Assembly: GCA_963969345.1 (NCBI GenBank)
Contig: OZ017768.1
Coordinates: 5,976,718 to 6,040,717 of the forward strand
DNA from: Turbatrix aceti
Lineage: Eukaryota; Nematoda; Chromadorea; Rhabditida; Panagrolaimidae
DNA length: 64,000 bases
Direction: 5' to 3'
In this document: piece by piece, positions 31,401 to 46,400 of the stretch
How positions within the stretch are numbered: position 1 is the stretch's first letter
Layout: every line of letters begins with the position of its first letter
The notes under the pieces: generated by a model
The model's database searches: none
What the model saw: only the letters and a program-made list of their open reading frames with translations
What the model was told of the DNA's origin: nothing
Translations under genes and position numbers: made by a program

Positions 31401-34400
31401 ATTGCGTCAGATCCTCGAATTTATTTATAAAACTCACTTCGATGCAGTTTTGAGATCGACGCCTTCTCCGATGCGTTCGACGATTTTGACCTCAAAGGGA
31501 CTGCCCTTGATGACCTCCTTGTTGAACGTGACGTTGACGGTGTGCGTGCCCAGCGAGGTGGGGTTGAAAGTCACCAGGAACTTGGCGGAGCCGGACTCCA
31601 GCTGACTGACGTGGGAGGGGATGATGACTCCGTCGTGGTCCTTGATCGCCATCTCCAGATTGCCAAATCCGGCACGACCCGCGTCGACTGTGAACTCGAC
31701 AGTGTCGTTGATGACGCTTTCTTTCACAATTTCACCGACCATGATCTGAGACGCGTCGTAGACGCGGATCGGGAAGGGCACGGAGGGATGGGGTTCGTCG
31801 TTGACGAAGACGAGCACCTTGTGCGTGCCGACTTCAGCCGGCCTGAACGAGATCTCGTAGTTCTTGCCGGACTTCTTCAGCTTGAACGGCACCTCGGGAG
31901 CCGGGGCGGGCTCCTCGTTGAACTCAGCCGTCTGGCCAGGCTTTCGCGTGGGGGGTGTCACGACGACGCGCAGAGTGTCTTCTTTGCCGAGTTTGAGATT
32001 CTCGATTTTTACCTCGACGTCTTTGCCGCGGCGGACGACTTCGTGCTTCGAGGTGAGTTTGGACTTGCCAAAGTCGAAAGGCCTGCCAGGTGGGGGGCCT
32101 TCGGGGGACTTGGGCGGCTTGTCTTTGCCAAATCGAAGCGAGATCCTCGGCGTCGTTGATTTTGAGGATGTCTGAGAAGGCTTTTCAACCTCGACTTCGA
32201 CTTCCTGAGGGGGCACTTGCTGGGGAAAGGCGCCTTTCTGGAGATGAGGTTCGCTGATGACCACTTCAGTCTCGTGGGAAGCCTGCTTGGTGCCCGGATC
32301 GATTCGGTATTTTTGCTCTGCGGTGAGGGATTCCAGGTCGCTGGGATAAGGCTCGATGATGCCCTGCTCCTGCTCGCTGCCGGACTGCATCGACGGGTGC
32401 GAGCTGAGGCCGTACCGGTCCAAAATGCGGTCGTCTTCTTCCTTGGCCCGCATTGAATCTGCCGTTCTTCTGGCGTTGCCCTCCAGCGGAAGACCGTCGA
32501 GTTCGTTCGCCCGGGGCAAAACTTCAGTCGGGGGCTGGGATTTGGGCAGCGGTGGGGGATGAACGAGTGGAAGGGTAGCGTCGCGAGAGACTTCGTCGTA
32601 AATATTCGTGTGCACGGATTGGACGTCCCTGTGAACCGGTGGGGGTGGGGAGCGTTCGTAGGCTCCTGGGCTCGGTCGCTCGTAGGCTCCGGCCCCGGCC
32701 CCGGGGCGGTCGAACGTCGGAGGATGATCATACGTCCTGGTCGATTCCGCGGCGTAGGGCCTCTCACGATCAAGATTAACACGAGGCAATCCAGACCGAG
32801 CAGCGGGAGGAGACGTCGAATAGGCTTCCGCCCGGTAATCAACAGAATAAGCGCCAGGAGAAGTGACAGACTGTCGAGTCGTGATTTCCTCAGTCGTCCG
32901 TACAAGTCCGCCGTCAGGGCCCCGAATGACCCGGTGGTCAGACTGTCGCTTGACGCGGTCGTCATCGACCCGGGCAGGCGGAGGGCCCTGACGAGCCGCA
33001 GCCACAGCAGCCGAATCAAGCTCGTCGAAGAACTTCCTCGCCGGCGAAGTCGCAGAAAAGTGCCCCGAACGCTCGGTGGGGCTGGTCGGGGACACTGGCT
33101 CCGGCTCCGGAGCATCGCGACGTTCGAAAGTCGCTTTGAGGTGGGCAAAGTCCTTGGTTTCAGGCACGGTATCGCCGAAGTACCTCTTCGGAGGCGATGA
33201 AGCCTCGCCAGCATCCGACCCGACCCCGGTGGGGGATCCGTAGTTGGCGATGGTGTATCCTAGGCCGGAGGGGACTGGGGGAGGGCTGGTGGCTACTCCC
33301 TGGCGAAGAAGTCTTGGACTGCGGAGTTCAGAATCGCGCGGGGACGCTGCGGGAGGCGATCTTGCCAAACTCGTGCTCCGAGGCGAAGATTCATAGGCAT
33401 AGCGACGACCGGGGGGCGAGCTCGCGTAGCTGGTGTCTACGTAGGTCGGCGAGGCTGCGCTGAACGTTGTTTTTTCTTTATTCGACACAGGTGATGCTGC
33501 GGAGGAGGGCGAAAATGCCGTCGCACTTCCTAGAAAATAAACAAAAAAAATTATCAACAATCTCAAAAAAATCCCATAAATTCAAAATTTAAAGTAAAAT
33601 TATTTTAAATATATTTTTGCTGTTTTTCACCTATGGAAGAATAAACCGGCGACGTCTGAGGAGAAATGGCGACCGCGGCTTCTGCAACGCCGGCAGAAGG
33701 ACCCCGGACGTAGTACTCCACGGAAGTGGAAGTCTGCTTGAATTCAATCAACATCTCCTAATCCGGGAGACGATGAAAACTGCAACTTGCACACGCGTGT
33801 ACAGGTAAGAACAGTGATTCGTGGATTATCGGCGAGGTAATCTTATACAAAAAAATAGAGCCTCTGACATGAGGCGTGACCTCCTTAGGCACGGTGGAAT
33901 CGTATAAAAAAGAGTGAGAAAAAAAGTGTGGGATTGTATATCAGGGTCATTCGCTCGTGTCAACGGTGGAAAACGAAACGAAACACAAATGAATGTCAAA
34001 CAAGCAAACAATTGGATTTCTGATTCTGTTTCACGTGCCCGCCTACTGATTCGTCAACGCATGCGTCTGTGACTTTGGCCAAGGAAAAATTGTCATTTGC
34101 GTAGACAAATGTCATGTTATTGTTTTGGTTGACAAAAAACATGATAAAACAAAAGAATTACGAAAACATCGAAAAATCCTGAAAGTACAAAAAAATGCTT
34201 TTTTAAAACGCAGGTAAAAATTTTGTTTGTTGAACGAACGCGTGCAACAAAAGTCCAATGCGTAAAATCGCGGAACCAACTTGTTCCCGGTTTGGTCGAA
34301 ATGGAGATCGAAACAAAGAACAGCACAACACATCACCTATGTATCCCTGCCGCATACCATTACCCCTCTCAACCGCCTTGCTGACGTTCAATTGGATCGT

Positions 34401-37400
34401 TCCTACATACATACATACGTCGTAGGTAAGCGTGGTAAACACAACGCGGTATACGTAAATACATAAACACCAACTTCAGGATGGCTTGAACTTTGTGGGG
34501 GTTCTATCCGGAGTCAGGGTCGATATCAAAAATCTCAGATAAACCCAATCTCTGACAAAATTATCGTATACCCCTAAAATCCACCCAGAAGCAAAAAAAA
34601 CAGCATTTGGCCAAGACAATTTCAAGTTGCGCAAGAGTGAAATTTCGCTACGCGAAGTCGAAGGAAGGAAAACAACGAACAACGACTGACTTGTTCTAAC
34701 AACGTGAAACAGGTGCAAGCAGGGTGTTTATTATTCTTCTACTACTCCGCGCAGTACATTTTTACGACCGACCACAAAAAGGTTGCCTGATCACCCGAGG
34801 CACGCATGCGTGAGCACGTGCAACAGCCTGCTCACCGCACCGTGTGACAAATCGGCTGTTGGCTGTTATTATTGGTGGAATCGACCTCCAAAAAAATAAA
34901 AAAATAAAAATCCATGATATAAGCCCAGCCCCGGAAGACGAGTCTGGATCTAACGACTCGGAACACCGCCTGCCGTAAAAAAAAAATTCCAGACTGAATA
35001 GAACAAAATGGAATCAAATCCATTGTTGCGGTGTGTTTTTTTTTTGCAAAAAAAAAATAACCGGAAAAGGAAATCAAACAATCAATAGAAAACTTTGTAG
35101 GCATAAAAAACACTTGTCCCGCCTCCCCCAGCCCATAAACGACCCCCAAAGCCCAAAATCCGGAACTCACCGTAAATCGGTGTCGCAGGGGCTGGCCCAG
35201 CGGGGGGCGCGTTGGACGCGACAGCCGGGGACGTCTTGGGCGCAAGACCCGAATCGGTGCCCGTAGTCGTCGAAACCGGCTTCCCGACCTGCTTGGACTG
35301 TACTTCGACGCGGATCGGGCATCCTGAAAGGCGAGCGGACGGTCAACGAGTGAATGACAAATCAATTCTTTTTCTTTCGTTTTCTGCGAAGAAAACAAGA
35401 AAACAATAAAAAAAAAATTTCCGAACAGTGAGTAATTTATCACCTTCGGCGAACTGTGCAAAACAACTTTCTCCAGAAAAAAAACAATCCAACTAACCGT
35501 GAACCTGGTGGCCGTTAAAGGTGACATCGATGACGTAGACACCGGCGTGCTGGGGAATGAACGTGACAAGACAGCGTCCGGCGCCCTTCATCTGGACGTT
35601 GTTCGGCACGCGGCCCTGGTTGACGCTGATCTCGAGTTGACCCTTGCCGGCTTCGACCGCGTCCACTGCAGGGATAACGTATAGTTGGGAGATGTACCTC
35701 GGGACCCCAGCCCCAGCTCCAGCCCCGTCTTCGACGCTACTGCTCCCGGGGGATTCCGTCGAGAAGAGCCGGCTCGAAGGCCTTTGGCTTGGTGGCTGCG
35801 GCATGGCACTCTGTCAGCTCTCCTGCGATGGACTATGGCGCTCGCTTCCGACTCGGCACTATGCCTGAGATTTTTGGAGTTTTTTTTTAATGAATTTTTT
35901 AGTGGGAAAGTGTCAAGAAAAACAAAAACGTAATAAATACGCGACAAACACTGGTCGAAGACGACGTCGGTTTACCTGTTGGCATCAGCGAAGGGAAAAC
36001 GGAAAAAATTCGTGAACAAGATTAATTATATTGTCAGGAGTGGAATGCGATTGCTATCGCCTGGCGACTCTAATCCTTACTTGGAATGCAAAAAAAAGAG
36101 AGAAACAAAGACCGTGGAGGGATCTGCACTCTTGCAAACACGTTGTTTACCTGTTCACTCACCTGGGTAGGCAACATGACCCAGGGACCATGGTCCATGG
36201 ATTTATACAAAAACAAAAACGTCACTCGCAAAATTTGCAACAAAAAAGTAGGCAAAACCAATCAAAAATCCCAGATCAAAGATATTTACAACCCCAAACA
36301 CAAACTAATAAAACCAAGCCCCCGCATGCTGCTACTGATATGCGTGGAGCACGTTCAATCGGAGAAAAAAAATCAAATCGCCTCGATAGATAGTAAATAT
36401 GGTGCGTGAAAGTGCATCGGCTCCGAGTTTGTCGCATACGCTCGCCATAACAGGTATGGGCGATTTTACGAGGATTTATACGCTGGGAGACAGGACAGGA
36501 CGCTTGTGTGCATCATCTACAATATGCGAAGCACCGGAAGAGTTGTCGTCCATCAAACAGGCAACAAGCAACGAACAGTGAAAGGCGCCAAAACCGGAGG
36601 ATTGGAAAATAACGAAAAACCCCGGTAGAATCCCAGAATGTCGCGGGAAACCCGATTCCCAGCTTCCAGCGTTCAGAAGAGCGCCAAAAAGAGACGTCGA
36701 GTGGCTGACAAGTGGCCATCGGGGGCGACGCTGACTATTGCAACCGACCTATGGGGCTACGGCGCCCGTTAGATGACATGCAACAAGTCAGGCCCCGGGG
36801 AAAAAACGTGTTCTGTCGATGCTACGCTTGTCGGCCAAGTATCATAAACGATCGACGGAGCGACGTTAAAAATTGAAGTACGCGATTTGCAAACTCACAA
36901 CTCACACTGGGACAGGCAGGACATCACCACGCCGGTCGTCGGTCGCCCAGGCGCCTTTTTTTCCCTCATGATGGCGTCGGCTACGCTCATTGCGAAGCGA
37001 CAAGATGGGAGATGTGAAGCGAACGCCGTCATAAAAGACAACCGCAACCACAACCCCAACCGCAAGCCAAAGGTGTCAGTCTTAGCAAACTCTCCCCGAT
37101 ACATGTCTAATGGATACATCCCCGATACATGGTAACTGGGCACGTGCACCAAACGGGACATAACTGCTTTGAAGCACAGAAAAAAAATTAATTGAAACTC
37201 AACATCTGAAAAAACATCTGAGAAGACAAAGAAACCTTTCACTGGGAAAAAAAATTAAAAAAATGTATTCTGTATAAAAGAGCCGTCACGCACCGAGAAC
37301 AACATAGATGAACGTCGAACGTCGAACATCTGTGTTGCAAAACAGCCTAAGGGCAGGAATGAGCACCTCACCTGGCATCCAGAATTCCTTCTTCCTTCCT

Positions 37401-40400
37401 TCATCTTTTGCCACACCTTTTCCCCTCCGTTGTTTCGGAAAACAACCCCTCGACGAGCATTGTTTCCTCCTCCACAAAGAACCCAACACTCGGCGTGTCG
37501 TCTTCGATTCTTCGATACTCGTCAAAAAATATTGGCGATTGTTTTCTCCGCAGACAGACGATGGATACGTCAACGAAGAGAAAAAAAATAAGACAATGCG
37601 CCAAAAATACTTTTTTTTTTACAATTCGAAGACCCGCGCTCGTGGCAAATCAATTTGCGAATAAATACATGTGAAAGTGAAATCGCGACCAAAACGAATC
37701 GAGACATTTACACCTACGTGGACATCATTTGTGCCTCCTAACATCTGGTCTAATGATAACTAACCACTGAGTAATGGTGAAATAAATAAATAAATAAATA
37801 AAAAACATGTGAAAGTTGTCCTGAACTGAACTGAACGCCGCCTGAAGCGTCAGCGTTAAAACAGTTTATAAACATACGAACAGACTAAAATGACTGAAAA
37901 AGTGAGTGAGCGATCAAAATCCCCGGGCGCTCTGTTCTGATAGCTGAACCATGAACAGAGAAGGACTGTCGCCAGCCAGACGATCAGCAAGAGAGTAAAA
38001 ATGCAACAGACGCGTCCTGGATGAACAATTTTACGTAAACCCAAAAAAAAGAGAGACTGAATCAATTTTTGAGTTTCCTTCTTTCTGCGCGTCAAACTTT
38101 CAAACCTCTGATTTTTTTAAGAAAATCAGAGGATTATCTGTTCCTAATCGAAAAAAGGAGGTGAATTACATAAAAATTCGAAGATGCACATGAAAACAAT
38201 GGAAAAAATGACGGGTCAAAAAACTGAAAAAAAATTTTAAAGACAAAAACTAATTTTTTTCGGATTATTTTAAAACAAAAGTTTCTGAATTAAAAAAGGA
38301 CATTTCAGAAAAAAAAGTTTTTAATATAAATTTACCTTTGAGCTGACAGAGTTCCATGCTGCACCATCAAACCAAAATCCCCCAAAAACGAGTCAAAATA
38401 CTCACCGATGAACTGAACAGGCTGTCCGACGGTACTTCCGCCAACCGGCTGGATGACAATCTTATGCGGATCGTATCCCGCCACGTAGAGCGGTCCAGAA
38501 TCGATGAGCCTGTCGTTGATGTATACCTCGAGTCTGTGGTCTCCCACCTGCTGGACAGTATACTCGACCCTGACTCCGGCAGGTTGCTCGCGTATTCTGG
38601 TCTCTACTGACCGGCCTTCGGGGTCGTAGACGCGAACGACGACGCTCGACGCCCTCAGTGGCTCGAGGGGGACGTCGTCATCCGGAGTCGCAGGGATGGC
38701 GGAGATATCAAAAGTTGCAGGCTCGCCGACCGCAGCCCGATGCAGACCGACGCCAACCAACTCGCTGAACTGGGAAAGTTCAGCGCCGGTCGACGAGTCC
38801 CGGGTTGCGTAGGTGGATGATTCGCGAGTCGGCAGATTCCAGGGCGAGCCCCGGACGTGTTCGCCGTTGAATTTCATCTCGATGATGTGCGGCACGCGCT
38901 GCGTAGGCGTGAACTGGGCGACAAACTGACGGGGACAGAGCTCACGTACTCGGCACGCGACTCGGCCTCCGTTGATGACGATTTCGAGGTTTCCGGAGCC
39001 GGCTGCACTCGCGTCGATCTCAAATGTGTGGTCCTTGTTGAGGTTGCGTGTGTCGACGAACTGGGGGATGTGCTTGACGCTGACAAGCTCGGGATCACCG
39101 ACGTTGCACACGAAAGGGGCCTCGTAGACGCTCTGGTCGTAGAGCCGGACGTCGATCAGGTGCTCACCTGGAATGGGATTTTTACGGATTGTTGGAGTCG
39201 CTTGATTACAGGTTGCGCGAAAACAAAACCCCTCATTTCCGTGAAACTGTCAAAACTCTTGACTTGGGCAACCAAAGGTCACGCACGTCAAACAAGAAAC
39301 CTGTTTCGTGTATCGCACACATTTCTGCAGGTAAAAAAAAAAGTCAAAAACAGATATTTATTACAACAAAAATCAAAAAAATATTTTTGTCAACGATTTT
39401 TTTTAGAATCTGTCTGTGATTTTGCAGGTAAAAAAAATCAAAAACAAAAAAATCATAATTTTATTTTTGTCTAGAATTCAAATTTCCCCAAAACCAAATT
39501 TTGTCCTTGTCTTCGACCCAGTTTGTAACGACTCACCTGCTTCGATGGGCTTCCACTCGATTCGGAAGGTGGATTCGTCAATTTGCACGATTCGGGCGTG
39601 CTTTCGCTTGTTTGATGGACCTAAACGCGACCCCATAAAATATATCACCAAACTTTGCGCATCCAAAAAAAGGCATTCAAAAAACCCTGACAGTCGTATG
39701 TATACGAAAAAGAAAAAAAAAACAAACCAAATCAGGCAAGAGACTCGCGGTTTTCCTTGACCCGATGACATTGAACGAACGCGGTGAGCAGGCAGGCATG
39801 CGTAAAAAGCGGACGTATCACGAGCGGACGGACGTAAACAGTACATCAGTCGACATTAAATAAGTAAGCTTCGGCTTCGGCGGCTTTGCTGGCTTTTGTT
39901 AGGGCCTCCATGGCAAAGTGAATAAGCAAAACTTGGTTTTTGAAGATAGCTCTCGCAGCAGTCGATCGTTAGGGTGATACAGGACCGGTCAGAAGCCGGG
40001 ACTGACGGTTTCGGTGTCCGTGCGAAGCAGAAAAGCGGGTGAAAGCGGAGAAGCAAGCAGGTTAGTTGGTTAATTAGCCAGGAAATCCATCGGGTGTCAG
40101 GAAAAAACACGTCACATCAATCGGGGTAAGCAGATCGACAAACAGTGAAAAAACACCGCAAAACAAAGAATTTTTCTGGGTGGAGAGAAAAAAAAGAAGA
40201 AGCTCCAGGTCATGGGAAAAATCTCAGAAATCAAATTTTTTTTAAATTGAAACAAAAAATTTCTTCTGACGCGTGTTTCACAGCCACGAGCAATGAAACA
40301 TATACCAAAACAAACGCACGGAAACACTAAAGTTTCAGTGACTGCGCAAAGGTGTAAAAATGGGCTATAAACCTTGCCTAATTAGAAAATTAGAAAATTA

Positions 40401-43400
40401 GAAAAAAATTAAAACAATGCATCGACGACGACGGGAAATCAATGTCGTCGGATGCCCCTCCCGGTGCCTGTGCGTGCTTGTATCTATCTGATCATGCCCA
40501 ATAAATCGAATGGCGTTGTTACACCCGGGCCGATCGAGAACGAGCGCATAGTAACGTGCGCGGCGCTCGCTCGGGAGTCGTCATTGCCCACCCAACCCCC
40601 CCTCTATCTACCTGGGCGCGCAGGAGACAGGAGAACGAACAAATGACCTCCGCGAGAGTCGAGATCTTGACGGGAGACAAGAAGGCAGGTTTTTGCAGTC
40701 AACCCAACCAACGCCAACCCAACCCCCGCGCCATCGGCCAAGCGATTGGGTTCGATCGAATTCCGGTTGCAGTTCCGTCCGGGGGGATGATGACAAACTT
40801 GCGCGACTCCCGAGCATACTCAGTCTCATTCTCGCGCACACCACGTCGCCAATGATTTGGATTAATTAGGCACGATGAAGGCAGGCGGCGATGGAATGCG
40901 CAGCACGTATACCAACTGCCCGCAATCATCATCATGCATGCGGACAGAAGTGCAGGGGGCAGTAAACAACGGTGCAACACCACCGAGACCAGGACGATGA
41001 AAGACGCAGAAGATTGCCACAGGCAACTTGCAAACTTGCAACTTACCCGTGATGATCACGCTCACGTCTCGGCTTTCTGCGCCGACAGCGTGGACCATGA
41101 ACGTGGCAAGACGGTCTACGGCAGCCATGCGAAGGTTATCGCCGTAGACGGAGACCGAGTTGGCGTCCGCTATGTCCAGGATGAACGGTGAACCTGTAAA
41201 CAATTTTTTTTAAATTTTTTATTTGACAAAAAAAATATCAAAAAACCTTTGATTTCAAGTTCGTTGAAAGCAATGTGGATTTTATACTGCCCGGCGCCGC
41301 TGGGAGTGAAGCTGACACTGAACTTTCCAGTAGGCAGGTGCCTGACTCCATGTCGCTCCTCTTCCACCTCGCAGGGGATCGCCTTGCCGTGTCTGAATAT
41401 ATCGACAGTCACATCCCCAATTCCGGCATTCGAAGCGTCGACGATGAATTTTAGCTCCTGACCAACCAGGCCGACATCCAGGCCGTAGACCTGGACAAGG
41501 GACGCGTCGAAGACCTGGCAACTGAAGGGAGAGCCCTTGATGTGGTCCCCGTCGTAGAGGATTCCAATAAGCCATTCACCAATTTCGTTAGGCGTAAAAG
41601 AAGCCGTGAAGGAAGATTCCTGGAAGGAAACATCGCAGGGCACTCTTTTCCTCGTCGGCGACTCCGCAAAGACAGAAATAGCCTCGTCATCGGGTCGATC
41701 GCCCTGTGAGTTGATGACGACCTCGACGATGCTGCCGATGCTGCAGGGCTCGCTCAGACCGCTGAAGGACACGACATTCGCGATCCCGGCGGCAGACGGC
41801 GAAGCCCGGGGCGCGTAGTAGTCCATCTCGGTGGGCGGAGGTGGCAGAGCGTTGGGCGAGAGCGAGGGAGACGCGGCCGACGTCTGGTACTGTCGGGGCG
41901 TCGATATCGGGGTCGGAGACGCGGCTGACGTCTGGTACTGTCGGGGCGTCGAGACCGGCGACGACTGCTGGGTCGTCTGGATCGAAGACGAGAGCAACGG
42001 GGGCGGCAGGGAGGGCGGTGGGGGTGGGGGTGTCGGGGGCGTTGGTGTCGGGGGTGCGAGTACGTTGAGCGATATCGGCGACGTGCCAAGCTCGGTCTTC
42101 TCGCAGAATATGTGCACCTGAAATGCAGGTGACCGTCAACAGGTGAAAAAAAATAGTCGAAGCGAGATTGTTTTGATAAATAGATTATCGCCGAGATATC
42201 GGTCATGGCCTCCAGGCTGACGACAAAAAATAAGTTTTTGCACGATGCTTATCGGGAAAAAAATTGTGACAAAGTTAAAATCTACAAAAGTTTTGCAGAA
42301 AAACAAATTTAATGTGCCGATTAAAAAAAATATAACAAACATATTTATTTATTGAAAAATTTTTAACATCGAAACGAAAAAAAAATAAACCGAGCATAAA
42401 AGAACGGTTAATAAGTTCCAATTAACACTTGCACAAGGTCAGTGTCCTCCTACGAAAAATAAGATTTGAACGTGTTTCAAAGGTGTACGAATCGCGTGAA
42501 AACTGTCAACAAGAAGACCGCTCATGTGGGATCAAAAAGAAATCAATGTGTGATTCGCAGGCGGCCCAGGATGGCCCATAAATGTTAAAAACTGGACTTT
42601 AAGGTTGTGAAAAAACATAAAATTCCATCTGGAAGAACAAATCGAGTGTATACAAAAATTTTGACATGAAAAAGAGAACAAGAAAAACAGTTAACAAATT
42701 TCATGCAGAACAACGTAAACGACCCGGATTCTCCGGTGACATCCCGATTATGATCCCATCCCATCCCCCGCCAGGATGAATCGGCCGTTCCATACGGCGA
42801 TCCATGGAGAAAAGGTGCGCATCTCGGTTGCGATCCGTAACGAAGGGATCGGATGCAAACTGGTCGTAAACCGAGCAAAACCGAGAGTGGAGAGTGGAGA
42901 GTGTCTCGGCAGCGTTCAGGTGTGTGTGTGTGTCTGTGCGTGTTATACCTGCCCGGAGGGCAAGACAGGAAAGGGTGACAATCGGCGCGAGAAGGCACAG
43001 TCACAGGCACCATCACCATGTTCGGCTCGGCTCGTCTCAACCGACCACCAATCCATGGATGACACGTTTATAATCCGATTTGCGCAATCGTAAACGCAAC
43101 CAACAATGCAACAAATATCCGATCGAAATATGTATATAAATGCCGGAGGCGTAGAGTTGAGTTGAAGGTGATCAGTCATGCCTGGAAGCGCTGGGCGACG
43201 TGCCCGCTTCTTCGCATCAGTCAAATCGCGTTCACCGGCCGGGAAGCAATTGAAACTAGGATGTTCAACTCGATCCTCGCCTCCCTACAGGGGTCCAGGT
43301 CAATTCACAAAAAATTGATTGGAGGCACACAAAAAAGTTGAAAATTAGAAAAGACGTCAGACAAATCAAACCGGCAATTTAGTTTTTTTAATGAACCAGA

Positions 43401-46400
43401 AAACAAAACATGAACGGGTCCGTAACCCGAAGAAACATGGAGCCAACTCGAACCAGCAAAGCAAACAGGTAGCAGTAAAAATGTCCGTTCTCGACTCCTT
43501 ACGTAATAAATCTCGCAACAACGTGTACTTTTAAAGGCTCAGGTAACCAGAAATGTCTTCTTGTCTTCTTGCGGTCATCAAAAATCCGCGCAGAAACGTC
43601 CACGTCCAAAGTAGGACAAAAACGTGACAACTGTTTTTTTTTCGCCCAGAAACCATGAAATATCGTAAAAATCAACCATGACTGATGAAACCAATGCACA
43701 ACAAAAAATTCATTCAAAGATGCACAACAGATTTCATTGTCACGCATAAAATGTGACCTGACTTCGAGAAAACAAAACAAAAAAATGAAAAAAATGGCGT
43801 AAAAGAACAAACAACAAGCTGATAACAATTTTACAACGCAGAAATACCGTAAAACAGGTTTTCGAAGAGGAAATCGGGTTTTCTCGCGTCAAGAGGAACA
43901 CAAATTTATATACTTCCTCAAGAACTTGCAAAAAAAAACAGGAAAATTTATTCTACGCTTTGGTCAACTATTCTGAGACAATATTTTTTTCAAAAATGCA
44001 GAACAAAAATAAAGACAATTTCAGTAAAAAGTTCCTAAGCCAGGTAAAATCCAGGTAAGGGGCAAAAAGTTTGCGCATCCTAACAGTCACCGATTGTACC
44101 GGACCGTTCAATGCAGTATTGCGCCCCCGTACATTGGGTACATCTTACGCAGGAGGCGCAGCGCACTCGCGCTACAGGATCAATTTGGTGCTGACACCCT
44201 TCAGCCCTTCAGCCCTTCAGCGTGCTCTCACAGGCGCGGACGCGTGCAATCTGGCTCTGGCTCTTGTCTGCGCGCAAACGACGTGCCCCTCCTGGTCCTT
44301 GTTGCCCTGCCGTTGCTCTCCCAGCAGGCAGGCTGCGATGCGATGCGCGCCAAGATGCAAGAGCAAGCGCAAGAGCGCACCCAGGAAAGAGCCCACGTTG
44401 GCGCCGAGGTCACCTGCAAGAGATGACCTTCAGGCGCGCTGCTCCCTGCCCCAACGACTGCAGGTATGCGAGGAGGCACCTCACGGCCTACGCAGGGGTG
44501 TGAACGTGCGTTTAGGTATTGCTGTCTTCGATAATCGCTGCCACAATAATTGTAACAACCGTTTGATGGAATTAAAAGGCTTAAAGTCTTTTTCCCCACT
44601 AAGAAAGTCTTTTTTGTGTATAGGTGGGGAACTTAACCATCTATGGGGGATTGAGTTCCCCCCCAAGAGGATAGGGTGGGGAACTGAATGAGGGTGGGTA
44701 CCTTTTTTTATTTTAAAAAAGTCGACTAAACGTTGTTTTTAGAGTTCAAAAAGTTCAAAAACGTGTTCCAAGCAGCGCAACCTGCCTGAATGATTTGCAA
44801 ATACAAACAAAAATAAATAAATACACCTCTTTTGTACCCCTCATAAAACCCAGAGGAAAACCCAAACAACCCGAAACAATGATACCATCCGTATACATGT
44901 ACATCGCTCCATGAATGAATACATTCTGGGATTAGTCACAGTTGAGTGGAGTTCGCAAACCGATCCTTCCTGCCCGCATCCCGCAAACGTGGGAGAGAAG
45001 AAATCAAGCGCCACAAGAATTGAACTACCAAACGACATAGAAAAATGAACAAAAAACTTTCTAACCGACACGACAAAAAATATGGATGAAAAAAATCTTA
45101 TAAAAAAATTATGACCTGGAACACCGCAACTCGCTCGGCTAAAAAAAAATTATACTGCGCGTAAACGTCTAGACAACAATAATTTGGATTACAAAGAAGA
45201 AAACAAGCACGTTTTTTTTTTAATTTTTGAAACTTTTAAGGAAAAATAAAATTCCCAAAACCCACCTTGTAGCTGCCCATGGCCTTGGGCACAAAAGAGA
45301 CCACGGCACCCTTGAGCGTTCGATTTTTCCTTAACTCAAGAACCCGATTGTCAAGCACGTGCCCGGTCGGGCCCCGAATGACGACGTCGATATCCTCGAT
45401 GCGGACGTTGGAGCCTTCAGCAAAAGCCAAATCAAGGTTGAGCTGCTGGTGCTGGAAACAAGTCGTCTCAATGTGCTCCGCAGGCGCCGGGGCGGCCTGA
45501 GCAGGCGTTGAAGCTGACGCAGAATCATCCATGGTTGTCATAAGCGCCGCGACGAGCGCCATGATGCCGAGATGCTCGGATTCGACCTCGACGATGTCGT
45601 CTGCGCTGACGAGAGACGCGACACCGAGATCCAACGCGGCTTCTAGGGCCTGGGAGACGTTGGTTGGCCAGTAGGAGGGATCTTCAAAGACCATCCGATC
45701 GAAGGATGGCACTGAGCCACCGGCCGATTCAATAAGACGCGCAAGAAGGTATCCGTCGTTCCAGGAACGGTCGAAATCGGGGATTCTGACGTCGGGAATC
45801 AGCTGGAAAGACGAAAATGGTTTTTGAACTATTTCGGGCATTTTTTGAGGAAACAAACCGAGGAAACACGCTCCAAGGTGGCGATGTAGCCTGGACCGTT
45901 GCGTTTGACGAAGTAGGATAGGTACGTTAGGCAGGAAAGTTCGTCGAGCTCGTCCGAGCTTAGATGCTCGGCGGAAATGATTGCCGGAATGTTGAAGTGT
46001 CTCTCTGCTAAAGACAAGGCGCGGGCGCAGTTTGCTACTCTGCAAAATAAATTTCGGCATTTGACAAAAATTTTAAAGTTTAAATTGCAAGAATGCGTTG
46101 GGTCGTTTTCAAGTGCTCGGTAAACATGACTAATGAGACCAAAAGGCAAAAATGCGAGTTGAAGCTTGCATAAACAAATTTTTTTTAACTTAAAAAAAAT
46201 TTTAATTAAAAAAAATTTTGATTTAAAAAAAAATGTTTTTTTAATGATCCTACCTATTTCTAGGACTAAGATTCCTCCAGTCAGGACACAGCCCAGGCTG
46301 GCAGTAATCCACGAGGGCGCTCAGCGCCCTTCCATCGTTCCAGTTCGTTCTGAAGTTGGTCAACTTGAAGCCTGTCAGCACGGACTGCAGCCAGGCCATG

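Noticed and set aside
32009..33214. A 401-codon minus-strand frame and a 213-codon plus-strand frame within filamin
   Set aside because: Both are shadows of the low-complexity, GC-rich filamin exon at 31438-33529 read in other frames; the filamin frame alone fits splicing and repeat structure.
36399..36450. Plus-strand ATG frame with an adjacent GTATGG donor inside a filamin intron
   Set aside because: No downstream exon in phase could be identified; probably chance.
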